DNA of 64,000 nt from DATLLN01 sp963720885 (GCA_963720885.1 CAVRGW010000006.1:186001-250000), one strand, 5' to 3'; positions 9,334 through 17,777 are shown, numbered from the stretch's first letter. Numbers and translations: made by a program. The notes: generated by a model not told the origin, from the letters alone.

Positions 9334-9522
9334 GGGGTCTGACCCCGCTCTGACCCCACATTCGTCACGCCTCTCCGCGACCCGTGCCGACCTCGTCACG
9401 ATCCGCCGCGCCGTCCGCCGAGAACAGGCGATCCGGAGGTTCTCGGCGGATTCCGCGTCGAACCGGCACGCAATTGTGCGTCAAGCGGGGTCAGACCCCG
9501 CTCTGACCCGGGTCAGACCCCG
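9334..9522. repeat. REP-like palindrome cluster (GGGGTC-N-GACCCC family)
   Basis: The gap 9305-9512 and the end of the next gene hold two copies of a compound element. Copy one is GGGGTC-T-GACCCC at 9334-9346 followed by GCTCTGACCCC. Copy two is GGGGTC-A-GACCCC at 9487-9499, also followed by GCTCTGACCC and then GGGTC-A-GACCCC up to 9521. The last palindrome reaches into the 3' end of the citrate synthase-like gene and supplies its TGA stop (9515-9513). The same core occurs at 31.6, 41.8 and 57.2 kb. No transposase is nearby. The rest of this gap contains only the hairpin at 9414. Confidence 0.8.
9414..9450. repeat. Perfect 12-bp inverted repeat, 13-base loop
   Basis: TCCGCCGAGAAC (9414-9425) and its exact reverse complement GTTCTCGGCGGA (9439-9450) flank a 13-base loop in the middle of the 9305-9512 gap, between the two GGGGTC palindromes. 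It would form a strong stem but has no T-run, so it is not a classical terminator. It could be part of the same REP-like element, a processing site, or a transcription barrier between two minus-strand genes. Confidence 0.7.
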
Positions 9523-10277
9523 CGCGACCGCTCGTCGACCTCGAGGAAGAGCGGCATGCCCAGCGGGCGGTCCATCTCCTCCGCCAGGTGGGCGACCAGG
9601 CCCGCGCTGCGTGCGATCAGGGCGAAGCCGCGGACGATGCGCGACGGGAAGCCGAGATCGGCCAGTGCGGCGCCGCCGACGCCCGCGCCGTTGATCGGCA
9701 GCGCGCGCCCGGACAGCTCGCGGTGTGCGTCGGCGACCAGTCGCAGCGCGCGCAGGTGCGGGCCGAGCACCCCGTGCTGTTCGGCGATCTCGTACATCCG
9801 CGGCGTGCGCGGGTCGACCTGCTTGTGCACCGGATGGCCGAGTCCGGGGATCCGCCCGCCCTCCGCCAGCCGCGCCTCGACGGCCGCCAGCGCCGCCGCG
9901 GCCAGCCGATCGTCGTCGTCCCCCGCTTCGGCGACCACCGGCTCGAGGAACGCGGCCGTGTCCTCGACCACCCCGAGGAACACCGTGCCCGCGCCCAGCA
10001 GACCCGCCGCCACGGCACCCTGCAGCGACTCCGGCGCCCCCGTGTAGGTCAGCCGCGCGGCCAGTGCGGTCGGCGTCAGGCCGTGGTCGGCGAGCGACAC
10101 CAGCACCGCGTCCAGGAGCGCGGTCTCTCCGGGCGCGGGCTCACGCCCCTGGACGAGCAGGAACGTCAGCTCCGTGAACGTCACCTTGCCCATCAGCTCG
10201 CTTGCCAGGTCGCGCCCGCGGATGATGATCGCGTCGGGCTCCGCCTTGCCGATGCCGGTCTGCACCCAGTCGCTCAC
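9513..10277 (-). CDS. Citrate synthase-like protein (citryl-CoA lyase type)
   Basis: 254 residues, much shorter than citrate synthase (about 370-430), matching the citrate synthase-like domain found in citryl-CoA lyases. It likely cleaves or forms a carbon-carbon bond on an acyl-CoA. Family elements: GLGHPVHKQVDPR with the catalytic His of the G-x-G-H-x-V motif, PINGAGVGGAAL (the second catalytic region, normally N-G-x-x-A/G) and an N-terminal VTFTELTFLLVQGREP substrate/packing helix. GTG 10277 overlaps the acyl-CoA ligase stop by four bases, so the ligase probably makes its CoA thioester substrate. The 3' end is supplied by a REP-like palindrome. The reaction is inferred from family and neighbour, not proven. 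Confidence 0.75.
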   Translation of the reverse strand: MSDWVQTGIGKAEPDAIIIRGRDLASELMGKVTFTELTFLLVQGREPAPGETALLDAVLVSLADHGLTPTALAARLTYTGAPESLQGAVAAGLLGAGTVFLGVVEDTAAFLEPVVAEAGDDDDRLAAAALAAVEARLAEGGRIPGLGHPVHKQVDPRTPRMYEIAEQHGVLGPHLRALRLVADAHRELSGRALPINGAGVGGAALADLGFPSRIVRGFALIARSAGLVAHLAEEMDRPLGMPLFLEVDERSRGV

Positions 10278-11773
10278 CGGCCGGTCGCCCTCGCCGCATC
10301 GAAGTCGACCTCGTGGTCGTTGCGCTCCCGGCTCAACTGGTGCTTGGCGATCCGCCCGGTCGGGGTGTGGGGCAGCTCGGTCACTGCCTCCAGGTAGCGC
10401 GGCACCTTGAACGGCGCCAGGCTCGCGGCGGCGTGCTCGCGGATCGCGGGCAGGTCGGCCTCGGCCGGATCGGAGACCAGCAGGAACGCCTTGATCTCCT
10501 CCTCGGACAGCTCCGACGGCACGCCGACGACGGCCACCTCGTGCACGTCGGGATGATCGGCCAGCGCCTCCTCGATCTCGGCCGGCGCGACGTTCTCGCC
10601 GCGACGGCGGATCACCTCCTTCAGCCTGCCGAGGAAGGTGTAGGTGCCGTCCGCGTTCTGCTCGACCAGGTCACCGGTGCGTAGCCAGCCATCGGGCTGC
10701 AACACCTGCGCTGTCTCCTCAGGCATCCCCCAGTAGCCGCGCATGACGGCCGGATTGCGCAGCTGCAGCTCGCCGTCCACCACCCTGCCTTCGTTGACAA
10801 CGCCCAACTCCGGGTGCTGGCGGATGCTGCCGAGCGTCCCGTACGGCCGGGTGCCGCGAGCCCAGATCGTGCCGTACGGCGTCTCCGACATCGCGTAGCC
10901 GGAGACGATGCGCAGGCCGAACCGCTCCTCGATCTCCAGGTGCCGCGCGCGGGGCGGCGCGGGGCCTGCGTACGCCAGCCGAAGCGGGTTGTCCGCGTCG
11001 TCGTCGCGCTCGGGCTGCCGCATCAGGATCTCCAGCATCGCCCCGATCGCGTTGAACTCGGTCGCGCCATGCCGTCGCGCGTCGTCGATGAAGCGGCTCG
11101 CGGAGAAGCGCGGCAACAGCACCAGCCCGGCCCGCGCGGCGACAGACCCGAGCACCGTGTAGGCGGGCGCGTTGATGTGGAACAGGGGCAGCGACGTCAT
11201 CATCCGGTCGTCGGCGGTCAGCTCCATCCACCATGGGAACCCCTCGCCCGCCATCACGTACGCGCGGTGCGTCTGCGTCACCAGCTTCGAGCGTCCGGTC
11301 GTCCCGGATGTCGGGATCAGCACGACCGGGTCGTCCTCCCCGGCCGGCCCGGTGCCCTCGACGCCGGTCGACTGATCGGCGAACAGCCCGGCGAGCGGGA
11401 TCGATGCCGCGCCGGGGACGCCGCCGAGCGCCGGCACCTCGTCGTCGGTGACGACAACACGAGGATCGACCTGTGCGGCGAGGCCGGCCAGCTCTGCCTC
11501 GCTGCTGCGCGGATTGGCGGTGACCACGATGGCGCCGATGTAGCCGACGGCCAGCCAGGTGAACAGGTGCTCCGGGACGTTCCGCGGCGCCGTCAGCACC
11601 AGATCGCCGGGGCCGGCGCCGGACGCTGCGAGCGCGGCGGCCGCGCTGCCGATCCGCTCGCGCGCCTGCTCGAACGTGTACGTCTCGTCCTCGAACCGCA
11701 GCCAGACCTTGTCGGGCGTGTCGGCGGCCGCGGCGTCGAACAGGTGGGGGATCGTGCGGATCACCGGTGCCAC
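10274..11773 (-). CDS. AMP-dependent acyl-CoA synthetase/ligase
   Basis: ANL-superfamily ligase of about 499 residues that activates a carboxylate to its CoA thioester via an acyl-adenylate. Motifs: the phosphate-binding loop IPTSGTTGRSKLV, the GYAMSETPYG (A5) motif, WLRTGDLV (A7), GRLKEVIRRRGENVAP (A8 hinge) and PHTPTGRIAKHQL with the C-terminal catalytic Lys. The start is uncertain: GTG at 11773, GTG at 11764 and a start at 11806 are all in frame. The first is used because it lies four bases after the methyltransferase stop, and family members start close to the RTIPHLF segment. Operon with the citrate synthase-like gene downstream. Acid substrate unknown. Confidence 0.88.
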   Translation of the reverse strand: MAPVIRTIPHLFDAAAADTPDKVWLRFEDETYTFEQARERIGSAAAALAASGAGPGDLVLTAPRNVPEHLFTWLAVGYIGAIVVTANPRSSEAELAGLAAQVDPRVVVTDDEVPALGGVPGAASIPLAGLFADQSTGVEGTGPAGEDDPVVLIPTSGTTGRSKLVTQTHRAYVMAGEGFPWWMELTADDRMMTSLPLFHINAPAYTVLGSVAARAGLVLLPRFSASRFIDDARRHGATEFNAIGAMLEILMRQPERDDDADNPLRLAYAGPAPPRARHLEIEERFGLRIVSGYAMSETPYGTIWARGTRPYGTLGSIRQHPELGVVNEGRVVDGELQLRNPAVMRGYWGMPEETAQVLQPDGWLRTGDLVEQNADGTYTFLGRLKEVIRRRGENVAPAEIEEALADHPDVHEVAVVGVPSELSEEEIKAFLLVSDPAEADLPAIREHAAASLAPFKVPRYLEAVTELPHTPTGRIAKHQLSRERNDHEVDFDAARATGR

Positions 11774-11777
11774 GGCA

Positions 11778-12404
11778 TCATCGCCGCCCGGCAGCGCCGG
11801 CCGCAACCAGGGTGTGGATGCGGATCGGCGAGCCGTCGTCCTGCGCCGTCTCGATCCGCCACGCCTTCGCCGCCTCCCGCAGGAACCGCTGGGCAGGGAT
11901 GCGGCCGGGATCGGCCAGCACCACCGAGCCGCCGTCGACCAGCCGCGGCAGCAGGTCGAGGAGCTGGTCGACGTTGCGCTGCTCGTAGAGCACGTCGGCG
12001 GCCAGCACGACGTCCCACGGTGCGCCCTCGAGCAGCGCCCGTGGCTCCGCCCAGCTCACCTCCACCACGTCCAGCGCGACGCCGTTTCGCTCGGCGTTGG
12101 CCCGAGCAAAGCCGAGCGCATCCGGCGCCCAGTCGCTGACGGTCACCCGGCCTCCGCGCAGCGCCGCGGCGATCCCCGGGAGCGCCAGCCCGCAGCCCAG
12201 CTCGAGCACGCGCCTGCCCGCCAGATCCCAGCGGGCGACGACGTGCGCCAGCTCGATCGCGCTCGGCCAGAGGTCGGCCCAGTAGGGCAGGAACTCCTCC
12301 CGCTCGAACGCCTCGTCGGTGAGCAGCGCCTCGCTGTCGGCCGGCCGCGAGATCCACACCTCGCGGCCCTCGAGCACCACCCGGTCGTCGGTTACGCCCG
12401 CCAC
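11778..12404 (-). CDS. Class I SAM-dependent methyltransferase
   Basis: 208-residue Rossmann-fold methyltransferase. Motif I is VLELGCGLALPGIAA (SAM-binding glycine loop), followed by VTVSDW (motif II acidic residue), WDVVLAADVLYE (motif IV region, D-x-x-Y/L-Y) and VLADPGR. This pattern resembles the nicotinamide N-methylase/lysine methyltransferase-like (METTL/ETFB-KMT) group that acts on proteins or small amines. GTG start at 12404, three bases after the stop of the membrane protein gene; the acyl-CoA ligase begins about four bases after its stop. It is the middle gene of a tight minus-strand operon (14416 to 9513). Target unknown. Confidence 0.8.
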   Translation of the reverse strand: MAGVTDDRVVLEGREVWISRPADSEALLTDEAFEREEFLPYWADLWPSAIELAHVVARWDLAGRRVLELGCGLALPGIAAALRGGRVTVSDWAPDALGFARANAERNGVALDVVEVSWAEPRALLEGAPWDVVLAADVLYEQRNVDQLLDLLPRLVDGGSVVLADPGRIPAQRFLREAAKAWRIETAQDDGSPIRIHTLVAAGAAGRR

Positions 12405-12407
12405 GCG

Positions 12408-13022
12408 TCAGGCCAGCAGCGTCGCCGCGGCGCCGACCAGCAGCGCTCCCGCCCACAGGCGGTCGACGTTCAGCCAGGCCGATCGCAGGATGCCGACCCC
12501 GACGGTCTCGAACACCAACACCGCCACCACCCCGGCCGTCGCCACCATCGCCCCGGTGTGCACGGCCACCGCAAGCGCACCGGCGGCCGCGCCGGCGCCC
12601 ACGCCCACGTCGGGAGCGGTGTGGCCGGTGCCGACCAGGAAGGGGAACAGCATCAGCCCGGCGCCGTGCGCCGTGGCCATCAGGAACGACCAGAACGCCA
12701 GCTCGAACGGGCCGATCCGGAATCCGACCCACCGGGGATGCCGCTGCTTCACCAGCTTCCAGACGGCGAAGGTGACCAGGGCGGCGGCGCCGACGATCCG
12801 CACGGCGGACGGCGACACCGCCGCCTCCAGCCCTTCCACCACTGCCACCGTCAGCGCGATCGACACGGCGTGGCCGGCCGCGATCGGCCCGAGCGCGCCG
12901 ACCACCGCCGCGCGCGACCGCTCCTGCAGGCCGAGCGCGACGGCGAACAGCCATCCCATCGCCGGGTTGATGCCGTGGAAGGCGCCCAGCCCGGCGATTC
13001 CCGCAAGCTCTCCGAGGCTCAC
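12408..13022 (-). CDS. NicO/HupE-like integral membrane protein
   Basis: 204-residue polytopic membrane protein with about six TM segments. Conserved-looking histidines lie in or near helices: GAFHGINPAMGW at the N-terminus, AGHAVSIAL near residue 50 and ATAHGAGLMLFPF near residue 120. This spacing of His/Gly/Pro helices resembles Ni/Co efflux (NicO/RcnA) and HupE/UreJ proteins, which suggests metal ion transport, but that is a resemblance only. GTG 13022 overlaps the stop of the methanethiol oxidase gene by four bases. Because that enzyme needs copper, a metal role would make sense; this is inference. Confidence 0.65.
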   Translation of the reverse strand: MSLGELAGIAGLGAFHGINPAMGWLFAVALGLQERSRAAVVGALGPIAAGHAVSIALTVAVVEGLEAAVSPSAVRIVGAAALVTFAVWKLVKQRHPRWVGFRIGPFELAFWSFLMATAHGAGLMLFPFLVGTGHTAPDVGVGAGAAAGALAVAVHTGAMVATAGVVAVLVFETVGVGILRSAWLNVDRLWAGALLVGAAATLLA

Positions 13023-14416
13023 GGGAAGCAGTATGAATCGGACGAGGCGTCGCCGCCTTCGAGCCGTACCTGGTGGGGCACGCGTCCGTCGAACTCGGCG
13101 ACCAGGAACCGGGGGTCGAGCTCCATACCGCCGCCCGGCTTGACGTCGAACTTGGCGATGAACCCGTCCAGGCCGTCCGGATAGAACTGGCGGTCCCAGC
13201 TGGTGTAGAGGCCGTTCGACACGTACACGCGACGGCCGTCACGCGACACTTCGACCATCTGCGGGCCGCCGGTCAGCGGGCTCCCCGAGGCCGGATGCGG
13301 CTCGTGCGAGGCGATGCCGCCCAGCCGAACGCGCCCAGTCTCCTTCGGGTTGAAGGGGTCGGACACGTCGTACTGGATGAAGTCGCCGGTGCCCCAGCAC
13401 GAGACGTACAGCTGCTGGTCGTCGAGCGAGAGGTTGATGTCGGTGACCAGCGGCGGCACGGCGCCGAATCCCTTCAGCAGCTCCGGCAGCTGGTCGGCCT
13501 CGGCCGGCTCAGCAGGGATCTCGATCACCTTCTTGATCGACCAGTCGGCCCCGTCGCGGTGCCACAGCCAGACCGAGGCGGACAGGTCCTCGACGGACAC
13601 GACCACGCCGACGAACCCGTAGGTCTTGCGCGGGTCGTGCGCCGGCCGCAGCTCGAGCACCATCTGATGCTGGTCGCCGAGGTCGAGCGCCTGCTTGTGG
13701 CGGCGCTTGCGCAGATCCCAGACATGCACGTGATGGCCATACTCGCGGCCGAGCAGCTTCTCGGGGACGACCCCGTTCTCGAACATCGCCGGCGTGCCCC
13801 ACTCGCTGGACAGCAGCGTGTCGTACCCCAGATGCCACCAGAAGTCGTAGCTGTAGCGCTGGGGGCCGCGGTCGACCTCCCAGGCGCCAAGCGGGTCGAA
13901 CGAGTCGCAGTCGAGCAGGAAGATCCCGCCGCCTTCGTCCCCGCCGTTGTCGCCCCCGAGTGCGGAGACGTAGATCGCGTCGGGGCCGCAGTGGGTCGTG
14001 TGCGGCCGCGAGTAGCCGGTGCGGCGGGCGATGTCCTCGCCCTCGATCGTCCGCGCCAGCTGCGGCGCGCGCGGATCGGGCTTGGTGTCGATGACGTGCA
14101 TGCGCGAGGAGCGCAGTCCGGGCACGAGCAGGTAGCGGCGCTCGACGTGCGGCCGTGGCGCGGACGGGCAGAGCGCGGCGCTGCACGCGTTCCAGCCGAA
14201 GTGGTGCAGCTCGTCGCCGATGTTCGGCATCTCCAGCGTCGAGACGATCGACCCATAGTCGGACGACCCCGGCTCGAGGTCGATCACGCCGAGCGCATCG
14301 GGCCGGCCCTCCTGCGTCGGCTCGACCAGTGCGACGTAGCCGAGCGTCTCCGGCGGGGCCGATCCGGCCAGCCTCGGAGAGGGATAGAAGGTGGGGTCTG
14401 GTGTCCAGCGCGCCAT
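13019..14416 (-). CDS. Selenium-binding protein 56 family / methanethiol oxidase
   Basis: 465-residue SBP56-family protein. Characterised bacterial members oxidise methanethiol to formaldehyde, sulfide and hydrogen peroxide with copper. Typical segments: the N-terminal ETLGYVALVEP, LHHFGWNACS with the conserved Cys, a His-rich GYSRPHTTHCGP, WWHLGYDTLLSSEWG, YGHHVHVWDL, VTDINLSLDDQQLYVSCWGTG, GGPQMVEVSRDGRRVYVSN and the C-terminal HQVRLEGGDASSDSYCFP. ATG 14416 has a strong Shine-Dalgarno (GAGGAGG). It heads the operon continuing through the membrane protein to the citrate synthase-like gene. It lacks an obvious Sec signal, whereas some methanethiol oxidases are periplasmic. The family is secure; the substrate is inferred. 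Confidence 0.88.
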   Translation of the reverse strand: MARWTPDPTFYPSPRLAGSAPPETLGYVALVEPTQEGRPDALGVIDLEPGSSDYGSIVSTLEMPNIGDELHHFGWNACSAALCPSAPRPHVERRYLLVPGLRSSRMHVIDTKPDPRAPQLARTIEGEDIARRTGYSRPHTTHCGPDAIYVSALGGDNGGDEGGGIFLLDCDSFDPLGAWEVDRGPQRYSYDFWWHLGYDTLLSSEWGTPAMFENGVVPEKLLGREYGHHVHVWDLRKRRHKQALDLGDQHQMVLELRPAHDPRKTYGFVGVVVSVEDLSASVWLWHRDGADWSIKKVIEIPAEPAEADQLPELLKGFGAVPPLVTDINLSLDDQQLYVSCWGTGDFIQYDVSDPFNPKETGRVRLGGIASHEPHPASGSPLTGGPQMVEVSRDGRRVYVSNGLYTSWDRQFYPDGLDGFIAKFDVKPGGGMELDPRFLVAEFDGRVPHQVRLEGGDASSDSYCFP

Positions 14417-14467
14417 CGTGCCTCCTCAGATCGGATCCAGTTCAGAGCCTAGTGGATCCCGGGAGGG

Positions 14468-14924
14468 TCAGCAGAACTCCTCGCCGACATCCCCGACCCG
14501 CCGCGAGAGCAAGCCGTCCGTCGTCACCTCGGAGAACCCCATCGGGCCGAGAGCGGGCGAATACGCGTGCAGCGACGTGGCATCGCGAACGCCGGTCTGG
14601 CTGACGTCGTGGATGTGGCTGCCGTCGAACGAGAACGTGTTGCCCGCTCCGTAGACGACCGGTCGGCGCCGTCGGGCTGCCGAATGCCAGGCGCCGCTCC
14701 GACAGCGCTCCGTCGACCACCGCAACCGCGCCGCGGCTGCCGTTGTGGTCGTGGAATCCCGTGTCCTGCAGGCGCGACCAGCAGATCAGCCAGACCTCGA
14801 GGTTCGCGTCCAGGTGCAGGCGCGAGTAGATCCGCTCGACCGGCGAGTGCTCGACCAGCCCGCGCCACAGCCCGGGCCGGATGGCGAGCTCGCGGACGAG
14901 CCCCTCGACTTTGTCTATTGACAT
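14468..14924 (-). CDS. Cysteine dioxygenase-like protein (one frameshift)
   Basis: Cupin-fold, non-haem iron thiol dioxygenase; the family oxidises cysteine (or a related thiol) to the sulfinic acid. The first frame from ATG 14924 reads MSIDKVEGLVRELAIRPGLW and continues through EVWLICWSRLQDTGFHDHNG, whose H-x-H provides two iron ligands. A second frame carries VVYGAGNTFSFDG-SHIHDV with the third His and ends at 14468. The switch falls at about 14657-14675. Joined, the protein is about 152 residues, shorter than mammalian CDO (200) but normal for bacterial members. It lies divergently next to a double-cupin gene. A one-base sequencing error or a young pseudogene are both possible. Confidence 0.72.
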
Positions 14925-15015
14925 TGGCGAGATTACTGTTGGAGTCGCGATCCGACGGGGCAACTTCCTTAACGGCACCGCAACCGAGCGGCATCGCGCT
15001 AGAGTCGCTCGCCCA

Positions 15016-15879
15016 ATGGCACGGCGCCCGACCCCCCGGCCGACGTACGACGGCCCCACCCTGATCCGGTACGGAGACGCGCCGCGGCACCTGTGGGGCG
15101 ACGAGGACTCGGGGTTCGTCAGCGACGTCGTCTACGTCTCGTCCGACGCGCTCCACGTGCTCGAGTTCACACTCCGGCCGGGCAGCCGGTTCGTCCACTC
15201 GGCGACCAACCCCACGTTGTTCGCGGCCGACCTCGTGTACGTCGTGCTCGAGGGCGAGCTGGTGCTGATCGACGCCGAGCACGGCGAGGTGCGGCCGCTG
15301 CGGACGGGCGACACCGCGTACTTCGGTCGCGACGTCTGGCACCACGCGCTCAATCCGGGAGCCGGCCCGGCGCGCGTTGTCGAGTACTTCGCGCCCCCGC
15401 CGGCACAGGGCACGTCCTCGGCGTACGGCGGCTCGAAGCCGCTGCTCGCCGACACGCGGTACGCCGACGGGCGCTGGAGCGGCAGGTGGCCCGCCGCGCG
15501 CGACGAGCGCGAGAGATCTGCCCGGCTGCACGTCCTCTCCGACCGGCAGCTGCTGTGGTCGGCCGAGTCCGCCGACGGGGGCCATCTGCTGGGCACGATC
15601 GCCGACACGGAGCACCTCCGGGTGGGGCGCGGCCGAATCGCCGGCGGCCACCTGGGGAGCCTGCGTACGGCCGCGAACGAGACGCTGCTGCTGGTCGAGT
15701 CGGGCGAGCTGTTCGTCCACGTGCCGGCCGCCGAAGGGCCGGCCTGGCTGCGGCTGACACCCGGCGACGCGGCCTACCTGCCTGCGGCCACCGAGTACCG
15801 GCTGGTCGAGCAGGCGGGCGCGGGCGCGACATACGTGGCCGGCGCGGGACGCCCGGTGCCGGCCGGCTGGACGCCGTGA
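15016..15879 (+). CDS. Double cupin-domain protein
   Basis: 287 residues with two cupin barrels: residues about 40-130 (RPGSRFVHSATNPTLFAADLVYVVLEGEL then WHHALNPG) and about 190-275 (RIAGGHLGSLRTAANETLLLVESGEL then YRLVEQ). The first domain keeps His residues at candidate metal-binding positions, while the second seems to have lost most of them. ATG 15016 is chosen because the barrel starts soon after; further upstream lies the divergent promoter region with the cysteine dioxygenase. The stop overlaps the ROK gene start by four bases, tying it to sugar metabolism, perhaps as a sugar isomerase or binding protein. Function not established. Confidence 0.75.
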   Translation: MARRPTPRPTYDGPTLIRYGDAPRHLWGDEDSGFVSDVVYVSSDALHVLEFTLRPGSRFVHSATNPTLFAADLVYVVLEGELVLIDAEHGEVRPLRTGDTAYFGRDVWHHALNPGAGPARVVEYFAPPPAQGTSSAYGGSKPLLADTRYADGRWSGRWPAARDERERSARLHVLSDRQLLWSAESADGGHLLGTIADTEHLRVGRGRIAGGHLGSLRTAANETLLLVESGELFVHVPAAEGPAWLRLTPGDAAYLPAATEYRLVEQAGAGATYVAGAGRPVPAGWTP

Positions 15880-16748
15880 CCTCGGTCGCCGTCGCGCTCG
15901 ACGCCGGCGGCTCCAAGATCGCCGGTGGACTGGTGACGCCGGGCGGCGAGGTGTCCAGCGAGCGTCGTGTTGCCACCGAAGGTGACGGCGTCGAACAGAC
16001 GGCCGCGCTGGCACGCGACCTGGCCGCGGCCGCGCGCGCCAGAGGCCTGGAGATGGCCGGGGTCGGCGCCGGCTTCCCGGAGTACGTCGATCCCGCCGGA
16101 CGCCTGACCAGCCACGAGGTGCTGACGTGGAGCGCTCAGCCCCGCGACCTGCTGGCGGCCGCCGTCCCCGGCGCGCCGGTCAGGGTGGAGTCCGACGTCC
16201 GCTGCGGCGCCCTCGCCGAGGCGCAGCTGGGCGCCGGGCGCAGGCTCGAGAGCCTGCTCTACGTCAGCCTGGGCACCGGCCTGTCGTCGGCGCTGGTGGT
16301 TGGCGGCCACCCGCATGCCGGCCACCGCGGCGAGGCGATCGCGCTGGGGGAGCTCGACGCCGACGTTCCCGGCTGGCCGGGAAACCTCGAGGACCACTGC
16401 TCCGGACGCGGCGTGTGCGAGCGCTACGAGGCACTGACCGGCGTCCGGGTGGATGACGCGCGTACGTTGATGCAGCTTGCCGTGGACGGCGACGATGCGA
16501 CGGTCGCGCTGCTCGAGTCGGCCGGCGTCTCTCTGGGCAACGCGATCGGCGGCCTGGTGGCCGTGCTCGACCCTGAGGCGGTGGTGCTCGGCGGCGGACT
16601 GGGCTCCGCGGCCGGCCCGCTGCGCAATGCGCTCGACCGCGCATACGGGGCCCGCGTCGAGCGGCGGCCCTCGCCGCCGCCCCTCGTCACCGCCCGGCTG
16701 GGGCCGCGCGCGGGGTTGATCGGGGCGGGGCTGCTGGTGTTCCGCTGA
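15876..16748 (+). CDS. ROK family sugar kinase
   Basis: 290-residue ROK protein without an N-terminal DNA-binding domain, hence a kinase rather than a NagC-type repressor. The N-terminal ATP-binding motif VALDAGGSKIAGGLV (D-x-G-G-x-K) is present, as are LYVSLGTGLSSALV (phosphate-2/G-T-G loop) and the HCSGRGVCERY region, where ROK kinases usually have zinc-binding Cys-x-Cys-Gly-x-x-G-C-x-E; here only part of the Cys set remains. AVVLGGGLGSA near the C-terminus is the adenosine motif. It starts at GTG 15876, overlapping the cupin stop. Likely phosphorylates a hexose or amino sugar brought in by the ABC transporter at 17.9-21.0 kb. Confidence 0.85.
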   Translation: MTSVAVALDAGGSKIAGGLVTPGGEVSSERRVATEGDGVEQTAALARDLAAAARARGLEMAGVGAGFPEYVDPAGRLTSHEVLTWSAQPRDLLAAAVPGAPVRVESDVRCGALAEAQLGAGRRLESLLYVSLGTGLSSALVVGGHPHAGHRGEAIALGELDADVPGWPGNLEDHCSGRGVCERYEALTGVRVDDARTLMQLAVDGDDATVALLESAGVSLGNAIGGLVAVLDPEAVVLGGGLGSAAGPLRNALDRAYGARVERRPSPPPLVTARLGPRAGLIGAGLLVFR

Positions 16749-17748
16749 CGCGCGCCGTCTCGTAGTAGGCCGTCGTCCAGGTCGGCCGGTCGACGTCATG
16801 GCCGGCTCGCAGAGCAAGCTGGCCGGCCAGCGCCGCCGCCGCCGGGAGGCTGGTGATCGCGGCCAGCCGCACATCGGAGCCGGCGTCGACGGGGCACCGC
16901 ACCACGGTGGCGCCGGCGGCGGCGCACAGGCGCTCCGCCTCGTCGAGCAGCACATCCTCGCCGGATCGCAGCGTCACCGCGAGGTGCTCCGGCCCGGTCA
17001 GGCCGAACATCGCCGACGTGGCGCCCTCGCGCGTCTCGGCGCCCTCGGCCGGGATCCGGGTGATCTCCTTGAGCAGCAGGGCCGCCTCGACCGCGCCGGC
17101 CCAGGCTGGCCCCGTGCCCAGCGTGATCGCCGCCGAGGGCCTGGGCAGCGTCTCGGTCGCCGGCCCGACCCACGCCTCGGCGACCGCGACCGACCGCGCG
17201 AGAGCGTCCGGTGCCGAGGCGACGGCATCCCGGAGCCCCGCGTCGCCGGCGACGCGAGCCCAGACCGCCAGGCCGGCGGCGACCTCGCCGACGAACGCTT
17301 GCGTGTGGGTCACGGCGCGCTGCGAGTCGACGTGCTGCAGGGCGACGACCTCGGATCCGCGGGCGAGCGTGGAGTCCGCGGTCGCCGAGATCAGGACATA
17401 CGACCGCGGCGAGGAGGCGAGCACCTCGATCACATCCCGCAGCTCACCGCTGGACGAGATGACCAGCAGAGCGTCGTCGTCACGCCAGGCGAATCCGCCG
17501 GCCAGCAGCACGCCGCTGGGCACGGCCACGAGCTCCGGCGCCGGCCCGCCAGCCAGCGCCGCCAACCACACCGCGAGGCCCGCATAGTACGCCGCGCCGT
17601 TGCCGGTGAGGACGATCCGGCGTACTCCCGGGCGCGTCAGGAACGCCGCCGCCTCGTCGAAACCGACCGCCTCCTCGAGGGTCGTCCGCAGTGCTCCGGG
17701 CGCCTCGCGCAGGTCGCGCCACAGCCCGGTCTCCGCCACCGCGGTCAT
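16687..17748 (-). CDS. SIS-domain sugar isomerase/deaminase-like protein
   Basis: 353 residues with two SIS domains like the isomerase half of GlmS and AgaS/FrlB-type enzymes. First SIS: RIVLTGNGAAYYAGLAVWLA and LLVISSSGELRDVIEVL. Second SIS: AITLGTGPAWAGAVEAALLLKEITRIPAEG, with the catalytic-type Lys-Glu helix, then TGPEHLAVTL. The last roughly 25 residues (TPAAPPRS and onward) run 62 bases into the end of the convergent ROK gene and may be non-native. ATG 17748 follows a 112-base divergent promoter shared with the sugar-binding protein. It probably acts on an amino-sugar phosphate, alongside the kinases of this locus. Confidence 0.82.
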   Translation of the reverse strand: MTAVAETGLWRDLREAPGALRTTLEEAVGFDEAAAFLTRPGVRRIVLTGNGAAYYAGLAVWLAALAGGPAPELVAVPSGVLLAGGFAWRDDDALLVISSSGELRDVIEVLASSPRSYVLISATADSTLARGSEVVALQHVDSQRAVTHTQAFVGEVAAGLAVWARVAGDAGLRDAVASAPDALARSVAVAEAWVGPATETLPRPSAAITLGTGPAWAGAVEAALLLKEITRIPAEGAETREGATSAMFGLTGPEHLAVTLRSGEDVLLDEAERLCAAAGATVVRCPVDAGSDVRLAAITSLPAAAALAGQLALRAGHDVDRPTWTTAYYETARVSGTPAAPPRSTPRAAPAGR

Positions 17749-17760
17749 CGAGAAACCATA

Positions 17761-17777
17761 CAGAACCACCGGTTCTG
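17761..17777. promoter_or_regulatory. Palindromic operator candidate upstream of sugar transport genes
   Basis: CAGAACC-ACC-GGTTCTG is a perfect 7-bp inverted repeat with a 3-base spacer in the 112-base gap between the SIS gene and the solute-binding protein gene. Its place nine bases upstream of a TTGACC box fits a repressor site, possibly for the GntR/UTRA regulator at 23265. I did not see a second copy elsewhere in the sugar locus. Confidence 0.5.

Noticed and set aside
14433..14459. GGATCCA/TGGATCC hairpin between the methanethiol oxidase and cysteine dioxygenase-like genes
   Set aside because: 7-bp arms around a 13-base loop and no T-run; too weak to call a terminator.
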